Below, in pieces: positions 1 to 8,339 of a stretch of 64,000 nt of DNA (the stretch's first letter is position 1; every line of letters begins with the position of its first letter). The notes under the pieces are model-generated. The model had not been told where the DNA came from. It saw nothing but the letters and a program-made list of their open reading frames with translations, and did not search any database. This DNA comes from Ochrobactrum sp. BTU1 (lineage in GTDB: Bacteria; Pseudomonadota; Alphaproteobacteria; Rhizobiales; Rhizobiaceae): assembly GCA_018798825.1 (NCBI GenBank), contig CP076356.1, positions 558,001-622,000 on the forward strand, given 5' to 3'. The translations under genes were made by a program, and so were the position numbers.

Positions 1-89
1 AAAGGAATGCCATGCTCCGCGCCGCCGACGAACTCGCGGAGCAAATATATCTCGACCTCGCACAGACACTTGGAAATCAAACAGGGTAG
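1..89 (+). CDS. 3' end of a truncated-by-window gene, unknown
   Basis: An open frame runs in from the left edge and stops at the TAG at 87-89. The visible tail includes ADELAEQIYLDLAQTLGNQTG. It is short, helical in composition and gives no recognisable motif. An internal ATG at 12 could also start a 25-residue peptide, so the call as a gene end is tentative. No function is proposed. Confidence 0.25.
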   Translation, partial: RNAMLRAADELAEQIYLDLAQTLGNQTG

Positions 90-348
90 CGAGCTCAATT
101 CTCTGCGCAGCACCATTGCTCTTGTATGATTTGACAAAACTCACTGAAAGACAGAGAATTTTCGGTAGGGTTCTTCTATACGAGCCCTAATATAGTAAAG
201 TGACTCGTTCACCCGATCAGATCGCCATCGAACTCTGGGCTAAGTTGAGAAGATCGGTTATATTCAAAGACGCACCAGCGTGATGCTGTGCCGGAATGAA
301 TAGCGCCGGAGTAGGTCTGCCGGCGGTACGCTACACAGTAGGCCTATT

Positions 349-1161
349 ATGGGTTCGGGTTCGGGAGACACGTCTCCTCATCATGCTTCATCGCACACTT
401 TAATGAGAGCATCGGCAGTAGGTTCTTTAAAACCGGAAAGAGATATCGCTATGGAAGAGCAGTTGCTTGCTTTAGTTGATCGGGAGTTAGATAGCAGAGC
501 TGCGAGAAATGCCGCGATGGGCGGCGCAAGTACGGTCGAAAGGGTGCGCGGATATTCGGGAAACGTGCTCCCAATTATTGGCGCAGTAGATCTGCAACCC
601 GCTGACCGCACTGTTCTGCGCACGAATATTCGTGGATTTTCCGATCGATTTGATTCTGAACCCTTTCCCACGCAATCCGCCCCTTCTGTTCGCGGGTTCT
701 CTGTTGATCCGCTCCCTGGAGGACGTATAGGCCAAGATGAGCTTCGAGCCGGGCCGAGCGGATATTCTGAACCCACAGTAGGCAAGCCCGGTGGTGCCGG
801 TGTGGGTGGACCTGAGCCACAGTTTCGAAATTTACTTAGTGAGTGGGTTCCATCGAAAAGATATACACCCTACCAAAAAAACCGTTTGAAAAGTCTTTTC
901 GAGACTGCACGTGGTGCAATAGAAAAAAAATGCGGCGTTGGATTCGGCGGGCAGCACCATTATGAAGATATGTATAATGAGTTTTGGAACAGGGAAGTCA
1001 AAACCCTTTTGTCGAGGCGCGCAAAAGTCCTAATTTATGAAGAACGCACCGGAAACGATTATCGTCACCTACTGGAAATGAACAGGCAACATCTCATAGA
1101 GTACTTTCACGGAGATGTTCAGCGAACCGACGCGTTGTTATCCTGGTGGCAAACACAGTAA
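349..1161 (+). CDS. Hypothetical protein with four spaced G[YF]S motifs
   Basis: A 270-residue open frame without a signal peptide or membrane segment. The N-terminal half is rich in Gly, Ser and Pro and contains four short related motifs, RGYS, RGFS, RGFS and SGYS, at about residues 67-70, 95-98, 115-118 and 137-140. The C-terminal 110 residues are more globular, with many charged and aromatic residues and an end rich in Trp. The ATG at 349 has a weak ribosome site; the in-frame ATG at 451 is preceded by GGAAAGAGA and would start at MEEQLLALVDRELDSR, so the real protein may be 236 residues. I do not recognise a family. A disordered repeat segment before a globular domain is seen in secreted effectors, but nothing here proves export. 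Neighbours are mobile-element debris and AT-rich genes. Confidence 0.55.
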   Translation: MGSGSGDTSPHHASSHTLMRASAVGSLKPERDIAMEEQLLALVDRELDSRAARNAAMGGASTVERVRGYSGNVLPIIGAVDLQPADRTVLRTNIRGFSDRFDSEPFPTQSAPSVRGFSVDPLPGGRIGQDELRAGPSGYSEPTVGKPGGAGVGGPEPQFRNLLSEWVPSKRYTPYQKNRLKSLFETARGAIEKKCGVGFGGQHHYEDMYNEFWNREVKTLLSRRAKVLIYEERTGNDYRHLLEMNRQHLIEYFHGDVQRTDALLSWWQTQ

Positions 1162-1480
1162 TTTTATCAAGCTCCGCGACAATGGCCAGGATCTGCTACA
1201 GCGCGCAAGCATCATACGCACTGTAAGTTTCATCAATTCGCCGCCTGGGCGTCTCCTCAGCGGTCTATGTTCCGTCGCCCGAGAGCTTCGACTAGGGCGA
1301 GCGATACGCAAAATATTGTACGCCCAGCGAAATATTTCCGTATTCTATTTATACGAATTCAAAATTGATATAAGTATGAGACAATATTTAAAAGTGTTAA
1401 CAAGTAATTGTGGATTCCTCGCTCGTTATTTTCCTTTAGTCTTCGATAATTGACAGATTAGCGGTTGAAGGAAGTAACCA
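1162..1480. other. Intergenic, nothing recognised
   Basis: 319 bases between two hypothetical genes. The right half is AT-rich and precedes the gene at 1481, so it probably holds that gene's promoter. No convincing gene or hairpin was seen. Confidence 0.4.
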
Positions 1481-1966
1481 ATGCATGATGTCTGTTTTGT
1501 CAAGAACTTATCATCGTCGACAATTGATATTATTAGATACGTGTATAAAGACGAGCTTTTCGATGAAAAGAAAGCCGTAAAATTTACTCCACTCTTGAAT
1601 AATCGTGGGGCAATGGAGGGTGAATTTATCCCAACAGAACAATGCTCCTACACGAATAAGCCGTCGAAAATATTTAACGCTCTAACATCCGGCATATTGT
1701 TGAACCAGCTCTGCTTCGTTTACCTTCTGGAGAGCGGGATTATTGTTCCGTCAGAAAAAATAGGCTCAACAGGGCGAATACTGTTAACCAACATCTCGAT
1801 CGAGTGCCGGGGAATTATAAGCAGTAAGTCTGAGCGCGATTATTCATTTCAAATCTTAATTGACAGAAATGCGAAGCGAGATACCGGAAAGATAGAGCTA
1901 TCCCTTTCCAAAGGACGTTTCTTAATCCGCTCAGATATTATCATTGCAAGCAAAGACCTTCACTAA
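1481..1966 (+). CDS. Hypothetical protein, AT-rich gene
   Basis: A 161-residue protein starting at an ATG 5-6 bases after GGAAG. It has no signal peptide, no clear membrane span and no motif I recognise. The sequence alternates short hydrophobic stretches (LLNQLCFVYLLESGIIV near residues 73-89) with charged ones and ends in a beta-rich segment (LSLSKGRFLIRSDIIIASK), compatible with a beta-sandwich or PilZ-like small domain, but this is only a guess from pattern. The gene is clearly more AT-rich than the 22-64 kb part of the window, as are its neighbours up to 8.4 kb, which points to acquisition by transfer. It stands alone: the next gene is on the other strand. Confidence 0.5.
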   Translation: MHDVCFVKNLSSSTIDIIRYVYKDELFDEKKAVKFTPLLNNRGAMEGEFIPTEQCSYTNKPSKIFNALTSGILLNQLCFVYLLESGIIVPSEKIGSTGRILLTNISIECRGIISSKSERDYSFQILIDRNAKRDTGKIELSLSKGRFLIRSDIIIASKDLH

Positions 1967-2204
1967 GCTCACCAGATAATGATGCTGCCAGAGCATGCCA
2001 TTTCGATCGAAGCGCCGATACTTGCCGGCTGCCATACCAAAGTTGGCAATGATCGGTCGATGCGTTAACTTAGCTATTTCATGCAGGACGAGCGCATCGT
2101 TCATGATCAATTCGCTACTCGGGCTTTGCTGCTACGCATAACCGGGCACTGCCTTTGGCTTTGGCGACGCATGCATGCCATGAGCTAAACCAATGAAAGG
2201 ACTA

Positions 2205-3050
2205 CTAAGGTGTCACGTCGAAGTCGAACCATTTTGCTGACAGACGCTTTATGACGTCACGATCTCGTGCAGAATGAATGGCGTTGTTGAACATGTTTAA
2301 AAGTTCCGGATCCGTCTTTCTCAGACCGACCCCTACCCCACCGCCAAGCAATCCGCCCAGAAAATACGGCCCGGTCATAGTGAGTTTCTCATAGCCAGGC
2401 AACTTTGAGGTTGCATTCAAGAATGCACGGGAGTTGACAACCAAATCTACCCGACCCGTACTGAGATCAAGCAATTCCTCCTCACCTGATCGATACTCCC
2501 GCACTTCTGCGACGTCTTTGAAGTACTCCTTTACAAGCGCGTCATCAATCGTTCCCTTGACAATCCCAACGCTTGCGCCAGAAATTGCGTCTCGAAGCTC
2601 GGCTAAACCGGCTTGCGATATCGATCTGTTCTGGGCTAGCTGAAGCGCCTCACCGGTTAACGGGAGTTTTTCGTAACGCCCTCCCTTCATTACCGCAAAG
2701 ACTTGAGGGGTCAGACTATATGGGGTCGAGAAATCGATTACTTCGCGGCGCTTCGATGTGGCAGTGAGACCCGCCATAATGGCATCAAACTTTCCCGCCA
2801 ATAGGCCAGGGATCAACCCTTCAAACGGCTGTGCAACGAAGGTACATTCCACACTCATCTGTTTGCATAGATATGCTCCAAGTTCCACCTCATATCCGTC
2901 GAGTGTTCCGTCCGCTCGGGTAAAATTATAGGGCCGCAGGTAGCCTTCTGTCGCAATGACTAACTTGCGCTCGCCCGACGCATAGGCCATGCCGATGAAC
3001 GAGAAAATGCCGGTAAGGCCTAGAATAAGACAAAGTGGAAATCTGTTCAT
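2205..3050 (-). CDS. Amino-acid ABC transporter substrate-binding protein, family 3
   Basis: Periplasmic solute-binding protein of the Lys/Arg/ornithine/opine type (SBP_bac_3). The start is taken at the ATG at 3050 because GAGGTG lies 5-9 bases before it; the upstream GTG at 3059 falls on that site. Residues 1-25 form a signal peptide ending near AYASG. The mature part shows the usual family features: an early LVIATEGYLRPYNF strand, DGYEVELGAYLCKQ, FDAIMAGLTATSKRREVIDFSTPY and GRVDLVVNSRAF. Length (281 aa) is normal. No permease or ATPase gene is adjacent, so it is an orphan binding protein, or serves a transporter elsewhere. It follows the MFS gene on the same strand after about 200 bases, with room for its own promoter. 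Confidence 0.8.
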   Translation of the reverse strand: MNRFPLCLILGLTGIFSFIGMAYASGERKLVIATEGYLRPYNFTRADGTLDGYEVELGAYLCKQMSVECTFVAQPFEGLIPGLLAGKFDAIMAGLTATSKRREVIDFSTPYSLTPQVFAVMKGGRYEKLPLTGEALQLAQNRSISQAGLAELRDAISGASVGIVKGTIDDALVKEYFKDVAEVREYRSGEEELLDLSTGRVDLVVNSRAFLNATSKLPGYEKLTMTGPYFLGGLLGGGVGVGLRKTDPELLNMFNNAIHSARDRDVIKRLSAKWFDFDVTP

Positions 3051-3258
3051 AAAAATCACCTCATTGGATTGCTTAAATTCAAAAGTGTTTAAGAACGGCG
3101 CAACGATACGCTATAGGGCGCTCTGACCGAGTTCACAAATGTCTGTCCACTTTAATAGCTATCATATGCGTTTTCTGCATTGCCTATAGTGTCGAAATGC
3201 GCCGCACTCCACCGCTGCTACGAGAACAATAGCAAAGCAAAGGAAAATCCCTAAAAAG

Positions 3259-4443
3259 TCATTGATACGAAGCGCCTCGGCTATCAAACAACATCGTCAA
3301 AATGAGCAGGAGGGTGGAGAGGAGAGCCGCAGCCAAGGCGCTATCGATAAGTGGTAACTCGGGCATGCTTAAGATGGCCACAGACAGGCCACCAGTCATC
3401 GGCTGCAAGAAGCCCAAAAGTCCAGAAGCCTTCACGCGTAGCGCCTCGGGCACATTTAATGGGTCCGCTGAGCCCGGCACTCCTATAAACCCATATGCGC
3501 CATTGAAGAGAACGATACCGACAATCGCAGCGTAAATTCCTAAGAAATAACTTAGCCCTATTGTAGTCACCCCCATAACCATGAGAGACAAGCCGATTCT
3601 TGATAGAATACTGCTCGAGTAGGAGGGAGCGCGACATCCGCCCACGATTAAACAGAGCGCTACGAATGCGTTATCCAACGACAGGATCAATCCGCCGACA
3701 ATTTGATGCAGGTTTGCTTGGTGTTCAACAATGAAAGGCAAGCGCGCCACCAGGACACTAAACCCAATCTGGTATGCGACAACTCGCAGGACTGGCCGGA
3801 GGAAAACCGGCATCCCAAAGAGCGCTTGCCAATCGGTCTTGGACGAACGCGCTCTCGGCACATCCCTTCTCACCCAATGTCTACGGTCGATGGAAACGAC
3901 GTAGCAGCCGACAGTTACCGCCGGAATTGCAAGAAAGAGAAGTGCCAGGCGCCACCCATATGCGAATGCAAAAGCGCTGATTAGAAATGGGATAGCAATC
4001 TGCGTGATCTCAACCAGTGCGAGCACCCATCCAATAACCTTCTTGTATCGGTTTGGATCGGTTAACTGATGCAATGCAACCCTGGTGGCATTCGAACCAA
4101 CACTATTGGCCGCGAACATTGACGAGAAAAATACAATAAATACAGCGGGGTTATGTGTACAAGCTATCACCGTTGCGGCACATCCAAAATAAAGACAGGA
4201 AATGGCACAGCTCCGGTACAGTCCGAATGCGGCGATGAGCAGCGGAGAAATCAGCTGTGAACAAGCAAAAATGGCATAACAGCAGCCGATAATGGATTGA
4301 AAACGAGCCGGGGTTAGGCCACCGCTGATCGCCATCGATGGAAACAGCGGCGCAAGTCCGTCGAATAAAAGGGCAACTGCTACAAAGCGTGACACAGCCG
4401 CTGAAACCAAGTTTCCGTCTTTCAAAACGAAAAATCGATACAT
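3259..4443 (-). CDS. MFS transporter
   Basis: A 394-residue, very hydrophobic protein with about twelve membrane segments, consistent with the major facilitator superfamily. There is a central cytoplasmic loop at about residues 184-212 (SIDRRHWVRRDVPRARSSKTDW), and the N-terminal half ends with a GWRLALLFLAIPA segment, as in Bcr/CflA and YbfB-like drug or metabolite efflux carriers. The substrate cannot be read from sequence. It starts 9 bases after the stop of the 90-residue protein at 4453-4725, so the two are almost certainly co-transcribed. Placement downstream of an asparagine-synthetase-like enzyme and an ABC exporter suggests export of, or immunity to, the same product; that is inference. 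Confidence 0.75.
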   Translation of the reverse strand: MYRFFVLKDGNLVSAAVSRFVAVALLFDGLAPLFPSMAISGGLTPARFQSIIGCCYAIFACSQLISPLLIAAFGLYRSCAISCLYFGCAATVIACTHNPAVFIVFFSSMFAANSVGSNATRVALHQLTDPNRYKKVIGWVLALVEITQIAIPFLISAFAFAYGWRLALLFLAIPAVTVGCYVVSIDRRHWVRRDVPRARSSKTDWQALFGMPVFLRPVLRVVAYQIGFSVLVARLPFIVEHQANLHQIVGGLILSLDNAFVALCLIVGGCRAPSYSSSILSRIGLSLMVMGVTTIGLSYFLGIYAAIVGIVLFNGAYGFIGVPGSADPLNVPEALRVKASGLLGFLQPMTGGLSVAILSMPELPLIDSALAAALLSTLLLILTMLFDSRGASYQ

Positions 4444-4452
4444 GCGCTTACA

Positions 4453-4725
4453 TCATATGACCGAAGCCAATTCTTTGGCCATATCGCTTGCCTCACTCCG
4501 ATTTCTACAGGCTGCCAGCCACCCGCTCAATAGGCAGCGATGTTCAGGATATTTTTCCGAGAGATAATTCTCGGCAGCGTCCCAATCCTTATTTTCCAGC
4601 CAACCTTGCAACGTTCTTAGCTCCATATATGTCAGTGGAAACTCTACATGAAGTTCAACAAATGAATCCTTGTTCGGGGTCGCAAAATCACAAGTCATAT
4701 TAAAGTTTAGAACTCCGCTTCCCAT
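4453..4725 (-). CDS. Small unknown protein in the RiPP-like cluster
   Basis: A 90-residue soluble protein with a strong ribosome site (GAGGAGA, 5 bases before the ATG). It has three cysteines (near residues 12, 64 and 73), an early beta segment (SFVELHVEFPLTYMELRTL) and a C-terminal helical part. It does not look like a PqqD-type leader-binding domain (RRE) or a transglutaminase-type leader peptidase, the two parts of a lasso B protein, and I do not recognise it. It lies about 200 bases after the ABC exporter and 9 bases before the MFS gene. Because it is the only uncharacterised companion in the cluster it could be a processing, recognition or immunity factor. Confidence 0.6.
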   Translation of the reverse strand: MGSGVLNFNMTCDFATPNKDSFVELHVEFPLTYMELRTLQGWLENKDWDAAENYLSEKYPEHRCLLSGWLAACRNRSEASDMAKELASVI

Positions 4726-4922
4726 AGCGTCTCCTCAAGTATTACCTATCCCTTTTTATACTGAGAAGCTTAGGTTCAACATCCACTGACCTCTAGTCCA
4801 ATTTAGCGCAAGCAATATATTACTCCCTAAAATGACAGTGGATTGCCTTCATCGTTGCGAACGATCATCAATCATCAAAGTGTGCTAAACGCGCCCATGG
4901 AAATCTGAGATTTACCTTGTTT

Positions 4923-6578
4923 TTACTTAAAACCTATATTGATAATTCTATCCGTCGCGGTTTCGTAATCAGCGTCATGCGTTATTATAATGAGAATGCC
5001 ATCACGCATGTGGTCTCTAAATCTATCGAGAACGCGTTGGGCTGTTTCTGGATCGAGGTTTGCGGTTGGCTCGTCCAGAATGAGAACCGCCGGCTTCCGG
5101 ACTAATGCGCGGCAAAGCGCGATGCGTCGTCGCTGTCCACCCGACCAGTTTTTCCCGCCATCTCCAATCATCGAACGTAAGCCTAGTTTCCGCTCTTTCA
5201 AAACGGTATCGACTTGCAAATCTTCAAGAGCCTTTTGGACGGCTTCCTCGCTCACATGGGTTTCGCCAAGCCTGATGTTATCGACAATCGAGGCTGCGAA
5301 CACATAGTCAGTTTGTGGAACATAAAGAATCTCAGTGCAGATGCGCTCAACACGATGTCCGGCCCTCGTCAGAATATATATCTTCCCTGAGCGCGGGGAT
5401 ATGATCCCCGCAATAGTCCGGGCAAATGTGGTTTTTCCTATTCCACTACGTCCTTTGATGAAAACCACATCGCCCACACTCATCCTCGCTGAAATCGGCG
5501 CCCCGAAGCCCCGTCCGACATACTGAGGGAGCACAGTATCGACTACGAGCTTTTCAAGAGATTGTGGCGGATGTGATATCTGTGGTGATTGATAATGGTT
5601 TTGATTGAGTAATTCAGCGGTAGGAAGGACTGCGATGAGGGCTTGGGAGACCCGATCGCCAGCGCGCGAGAGTGCCGTGATCGGCCCGATGACTTGAAAA
5701 TAGGATAGAATGAGCGTCAGAACACCACCCATCTTTCCAATATCGTTTTCGTTCTTGGCGCCGAGAAAGAAGATCAAGATCACTACCATTAGCCCAAACC
5801 ACTGTAATATCTCAAGCTTGATTTGCTTCCAGAAATAAAGTCGCCCGTGACGCGCTACCCGCCTTCGATTGTAAGCCAAGTGCCTTTCGAAAAGCTTCGT
5901 TACGAAATTCTGTGCAGAAAAACAGCGAACCAGCTCTTTCAGCTCATGCGCACGGCCAATGTCAGATACCACATTCGCAGAGCCCACATATAACCGCTGA
6001 CCCGATATCAGCTCGCGTGTCGCAGTACTGCGGTTTAAAGCGAAATACCCAAATGCGATCAAACCCATGGCAAATCCGCAAAACATGTCGATGCGGCTAC
6101 TAACCAAACCGAGAGCGAGTAGGAGCCCGAGACAATAGGGAACGATCATTGAAAACAAATCCGCAATTAGGGCGTGGCACCCTTCCTTTGCTTTGTTAAA
6201 CAAATGAAGTAAGTCGGCCTCGGTCCTGTTGGCAGCGTCGATCGGTTCAGCCAGTGTTGCCAGCAGTGTAGCGCGCGCAATGTCGTTGCCAATCTCTTCG
6301 CGCGACTTGAGGGTGAAATAGGACGAGGTTCCATTCGCAGCGCCCGCTAGCAACCCAACCCCTATATAAAGTCCCGCCCAAAAGGCGGCAGCAGAAATCG
6401 AAAGCTTGGCACTTGCAATCGCCTCTCCCAGCAAGAAGGGCTGAGTTGTTAGCAAAGAGGTCGAAAGCGTTGCCGATAGCGTTGCGTAAAGAATTGATAG
6501 TTTGGTACTTTTGCTTGCCAAGCCACGAAAGATCTGGCGAAGGCCCGATATCTGATCGTACCTTTCCATCACCAGCAT
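4923..6578 (-). CDS. ABC exporter, fused membrane and ATPase domains
   Basis: A 551-residue half-transporter of the MsbA/McjD/LagD-like export class. The membrane domain spans about residues 25-310 with four to six hydrophobic segments. The nucleotide-binding domain follows, with Walker A GRSGIGKTT at 376-384, signature WSGGQ at 478-482 and Walker B AVLILDEPT at 497-505. There is no N-terminal C39 peptidase domain, so it would not itself cut a leader peptide. Its ATG lies 2 bases after the stop of the asparagine-synthetase-like gene, a coupling typical of a biosynthetic operon. In lasso clusters the same place is taken by the D exporter, which also gives self-immunity. The start with MLVM has an alternative Met at residue 4. 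Confidence 0.85.
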   Translation of the reverse strand: MLVMERYDQISGLRQIFRGLASKSTKLSILYATLSATLSTSLLTTQPFLLGEAIASAKLSISAAAFWAGLYIGVGLLAGAANGTSSYFTLKSREEIGNDIARATLLATLAEPIDAANRTEADLLHLFNKAKEGCHALIADLFSMIVPYCLGLLLALGLVSSRIDMFCGFAMGLIAFGYFALNRSTATRELISGQRLYVGSANVVSDIGRAHELKELVRCFSAQNFVTKLFERHLAYNRRRVARHGRLYFWKQIKLEILQWFGLMVVILIFFLGAKNENDIGKMGGVLTLILSYFQVIGPITALSRAGDRVSQALIAVLPTAELLNQNHYQSPQISHPPQSLEKLVVDTVLPQYVGRGFGAPISARMSVGDVVFIKGRSGIGKTTFARTIAGIISPRSGKIYILTRAGHRVERICTEILYVPQTDYVFAASIVDNIRLGETHVSEEAVQKALEDLQVDTVLKERKLGLRSMIGDGGKNWSGGQRRRIALCRALVRKPAVLILDEPTANLDPETAQRVLDRFRDHMRDGILIIITHDADYETATDRIINIGFK

Positions 6579-6580
6579 TC

Positions 6581-8140
6581 TCAGTCGACAAATTTGATAG
6601 AAAACCGATCTGAGTAGTATCGGAGTATGTATTCGAGGCGAACGGCGTTGATGATCACATAGAGTGAAATCTTGGCTTCTGACCCATTTTGAATATCCCT
6701 TATAGCATTCATAAGCAGAGCGGAATTTGCAATCATCTCGGCGTGAAGTAAGCTTTCGCAGAAAAAAATGTCGCTTCGGAAGTCTAGAAAATCATCCATG
6801 AAAACTCTGCTGAAATTCTCTTTGAACCGAGGATTAACAAAGTAGTCACTGAGCCCTGCTTTCGCGATCGTTAATCTATTCAACAAGCGGTGCCGCTTGT
6901 GTTCAGGTGGCACGATTTGGCAGAACCTAACCACAGCGGGATCTATCAGCGGATTCTTTGGCCATATATCATGGGTAAGAAAAATTCGAGCACGAACGAA
7001 AGCCGAAGCGAGTGCGCTTTGGCTCACAAAGGTTTGGGGGGCCACTGCCACTGGTGGAGTATTCTGGAAAAATAGCGATTGCAGTGCATTTGGACAACAC
7101 TTCTGCGGAGCTGTTTCGTCGTCAAATAACGTCGTGATCGTTAACTCGTCTCCTCCGATCCCCGTAAATACCACGTCGGGTTTGCCATTGGGCATCGAAT
7201 AAAATGCTTCGACAATGCCATCCCAGTACAGTTCATCATAAGGGCTAATGACAAAATCCCCTGCTAATGGCGGGTTTTCAAGACGGGTAAAGGGTTTGCA
7301 AACCGTCGAATGAACACGCGTATCTGCAGTCTTGAGTTGATCAATAAGTTCACGACGTCGCGCTAGCTGCTGATCTCCCGCGTTTCCACGATGGATCAAC
7401 CCATAGGAGTGCCAAGAACCGTGGGTGTATCGCAATGCAATCGCAACACATGAAGAATCCATGCCCCCGCTCAATTCAACAGTTGGAACCGAGGCATGTT
7501 TGAGCAACTCCACACTTGACGCTTTAATCAGATCCAGGAAAGTTGACGTTAGAGTGGCCCCGACCGCCAGAGGAGACTCCTCATAAAAATTAACAGGTGT
7601 GCAAGTCGTGAATTCAATTTGGTCACTCCCCAGTGTCCACTCCGCCTTTTGCCCCGGCATTAGCTGCGCCACGTTCAATGCAATCGTCTCTTGAGAGAGT
7701 TCTGGCCCAAATTGGATAAAACGACGCAACTGCGTTCGCGAAAACGTCAGCGATTGTCGTCGGCCGACGAGCGCATTAAAATCCCAGCCGGCGGTAAAAC
7801 GGTAATTTTCGCCAGACACGTAGATGGGAACGGTCGCATGCGAGGTCCTGATCACTGTTAAACGACCGTGATTTTCTAGATGGATTAAAACACCATCCCC
7901 CTCCAAAAGCGACGCGAACTCCACAATATATTTGGAAACATTCGATAAATTGCTCTGTGGTAAGGATATGTTTCTCTCAGCCACTACAAAAAGCGTTTCA
8001 TCCTTCAGCGCTATCATGCGGCGATGCAGGAATTTGTCATTTACGACATTAATATAATCTTCTTTGAGAGACCACCCATGGCTTGTCTCGGTCCATTTAT
8101 CGGCACTGCTTCTTTTATTTGAAACTGAAATCGTAATCAT
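6581..8140 (-). CDS. Asparagine-synthetase-like / lasso-cyclase-like ATP-dependent enzyme
   Basis: A 519-residue protein of the asparagine synthetase B family. The synthetase (AANH) domain has the ATP pyrophosphatase loop SGGMDSS at residues 224-230 and the second motif GIGGDE at 327-332. The N-terminal domain keeps the glutaminase fold pattern (HGRLTVIRTSHATVPIYV near 91-108; LVGRRQSLTFSRTQLRRF near 124-141), but residue 2 is Ile rather than the catalytic Cys, so it should not use glutamine. This combination is known from lasso cyclases (McjC) and beta-lactam synthetases, which adenylate a side-chain or terminal carboxylate and close an amide intramolecularly. Gene order (short peptide gene, then this, then ABC exporter) supports peptide modification. 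No lasso B1/B2 gene is present. The start has no good ribosome site and lies just after a terminator hairpin, so expression may be low. Confidence 0.8.
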   Translation of the reverse strand: MITISVSNKRSSADKWTETSHGWSLKEDYINVVNDKFLHRRMIALKDETLFVVAERNISLPQSNLSNVSKYIVEFASLLEGDGVLIHLENHGRLTVIRTSHATVPIYVSGENYRFTAGWDFNALVGRRQSLTFSRTQLRRFIQFGPELSQETIALNVAQLMPGQKAEWTLGSDQIEFTTCTPVNFYEESPLAVGATLTSTFLDLIKASSVELLKHASVPTVELSGGMDSSCVAIALRYTHGSWHSYGLIHRGNAGDQQLARRRELIDQLKTADTRVHSTVCKPFTRLENPPLAGDFVISPYDELYWDGIVEAFYSMPNGKPDVVFTGIGGDELTITTLFDDETAPQKCCPNALQSLFFQNTPPVAVAPQTFVSQSALASAFVRARIFLTHDIWPKNPLIDPAVVRFCQIVPPEHKRHRLLNRLTIAKAGLSDYFVNPRFKENFSRVFMDDFLDFRSDIFFCESLLHAEMIANSALLMNAIRDIQNGSEAKISLYVIINAVRLEYILRYYSDRFSIKFVD

Positions 8141-8152
8141 AAAATACCCGGG

Positions 8153-8181
8153 AAAAAAAGAGCCGCTTTAAGCGGCTCTTT
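8153..8181 (-). terminator. Intrinsic terminator/attenuator after the peptide gene
   Basis: On the minus strand an 11-bp perfect stem (AAAGAGCCGCT paired with AGCGGCTCTTT, loop TAA) runs straight into a T-run at 8159-8153. It begins 9 bases after the stop of the 35-residue peptide and ends 12 bases before the ATG of the enzyme gene. A leaky terminator between a precursor gene and its processing genes is common in RiPP operons, where it keeps precursor in excess. Confidence 0.85.
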
Positions 8182-8190
8182 ATAGAAATA

Positions 8191-8298
8191 TTAGCTGTCG
8201 CGGCGCATGCCTTGGTCGTCAGTTCCAGCTGGCTTCGGCGTAGTGCGCTCAACAGTAAAACGAGGAGACGAGATAAATACATTTTTTTCGTGTTTCAT
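8191..8298 (-). CDS. Putative 35-residue RiPP precursor peptide
   Basis: Opens with AAGGAGAA eight bases before an ATG, the best ribosome site of the neighbourhood. The N-terminal part starts MKHEKNVFISSPRFTVE and the C-terminal part reads RTTPKPAGTDDQGMRRDS. It has no Cys and no signal peptide. The layout, a charged N-terminus, an aromatic/Pro stretch (FISSPRF, loosely like the YxxPxL leader motif of some lasso leaders) and a Gly-containing acidic tail, fits a leader plus a short core. Lasso rules fail: no Thr stands two places before the Gly, and from Gly25 the acidic residues lie at ring positions 3, 4 and 10, not 7-9. So if modified, the chemistry is different or the core boundary is elsewhere. 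It is followed at once by a terminator, then an asparagine-synthetase-like enzyme and exporter. Confidence 0.6.
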   Translation of the reverse strand: MKHEKNVFISSPRFTVERTTPKPAGTDDQGMRRDS

Positions 8299-8339
8299 TT
8301 TAATTCTCCTTGGGATAGAAATAAAAATATAGAAACGAT

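Noticed and set aside
1984..2170. Minus-strand frame with AGKYRRFDRNGMLWQH
   Set aside because: Only 57 residues, no ribosome site and no family; might be a transposase or carrier fragment but cannot be supported.
6581..8298. A conventional lasso peptide cluster
   Set aside because: No B1/B2 protein in the window and the precursor has no acidic residue at positions 7-9 from a likely N-terminal Gly, nor a Thr at -2; called RiPP-like only.
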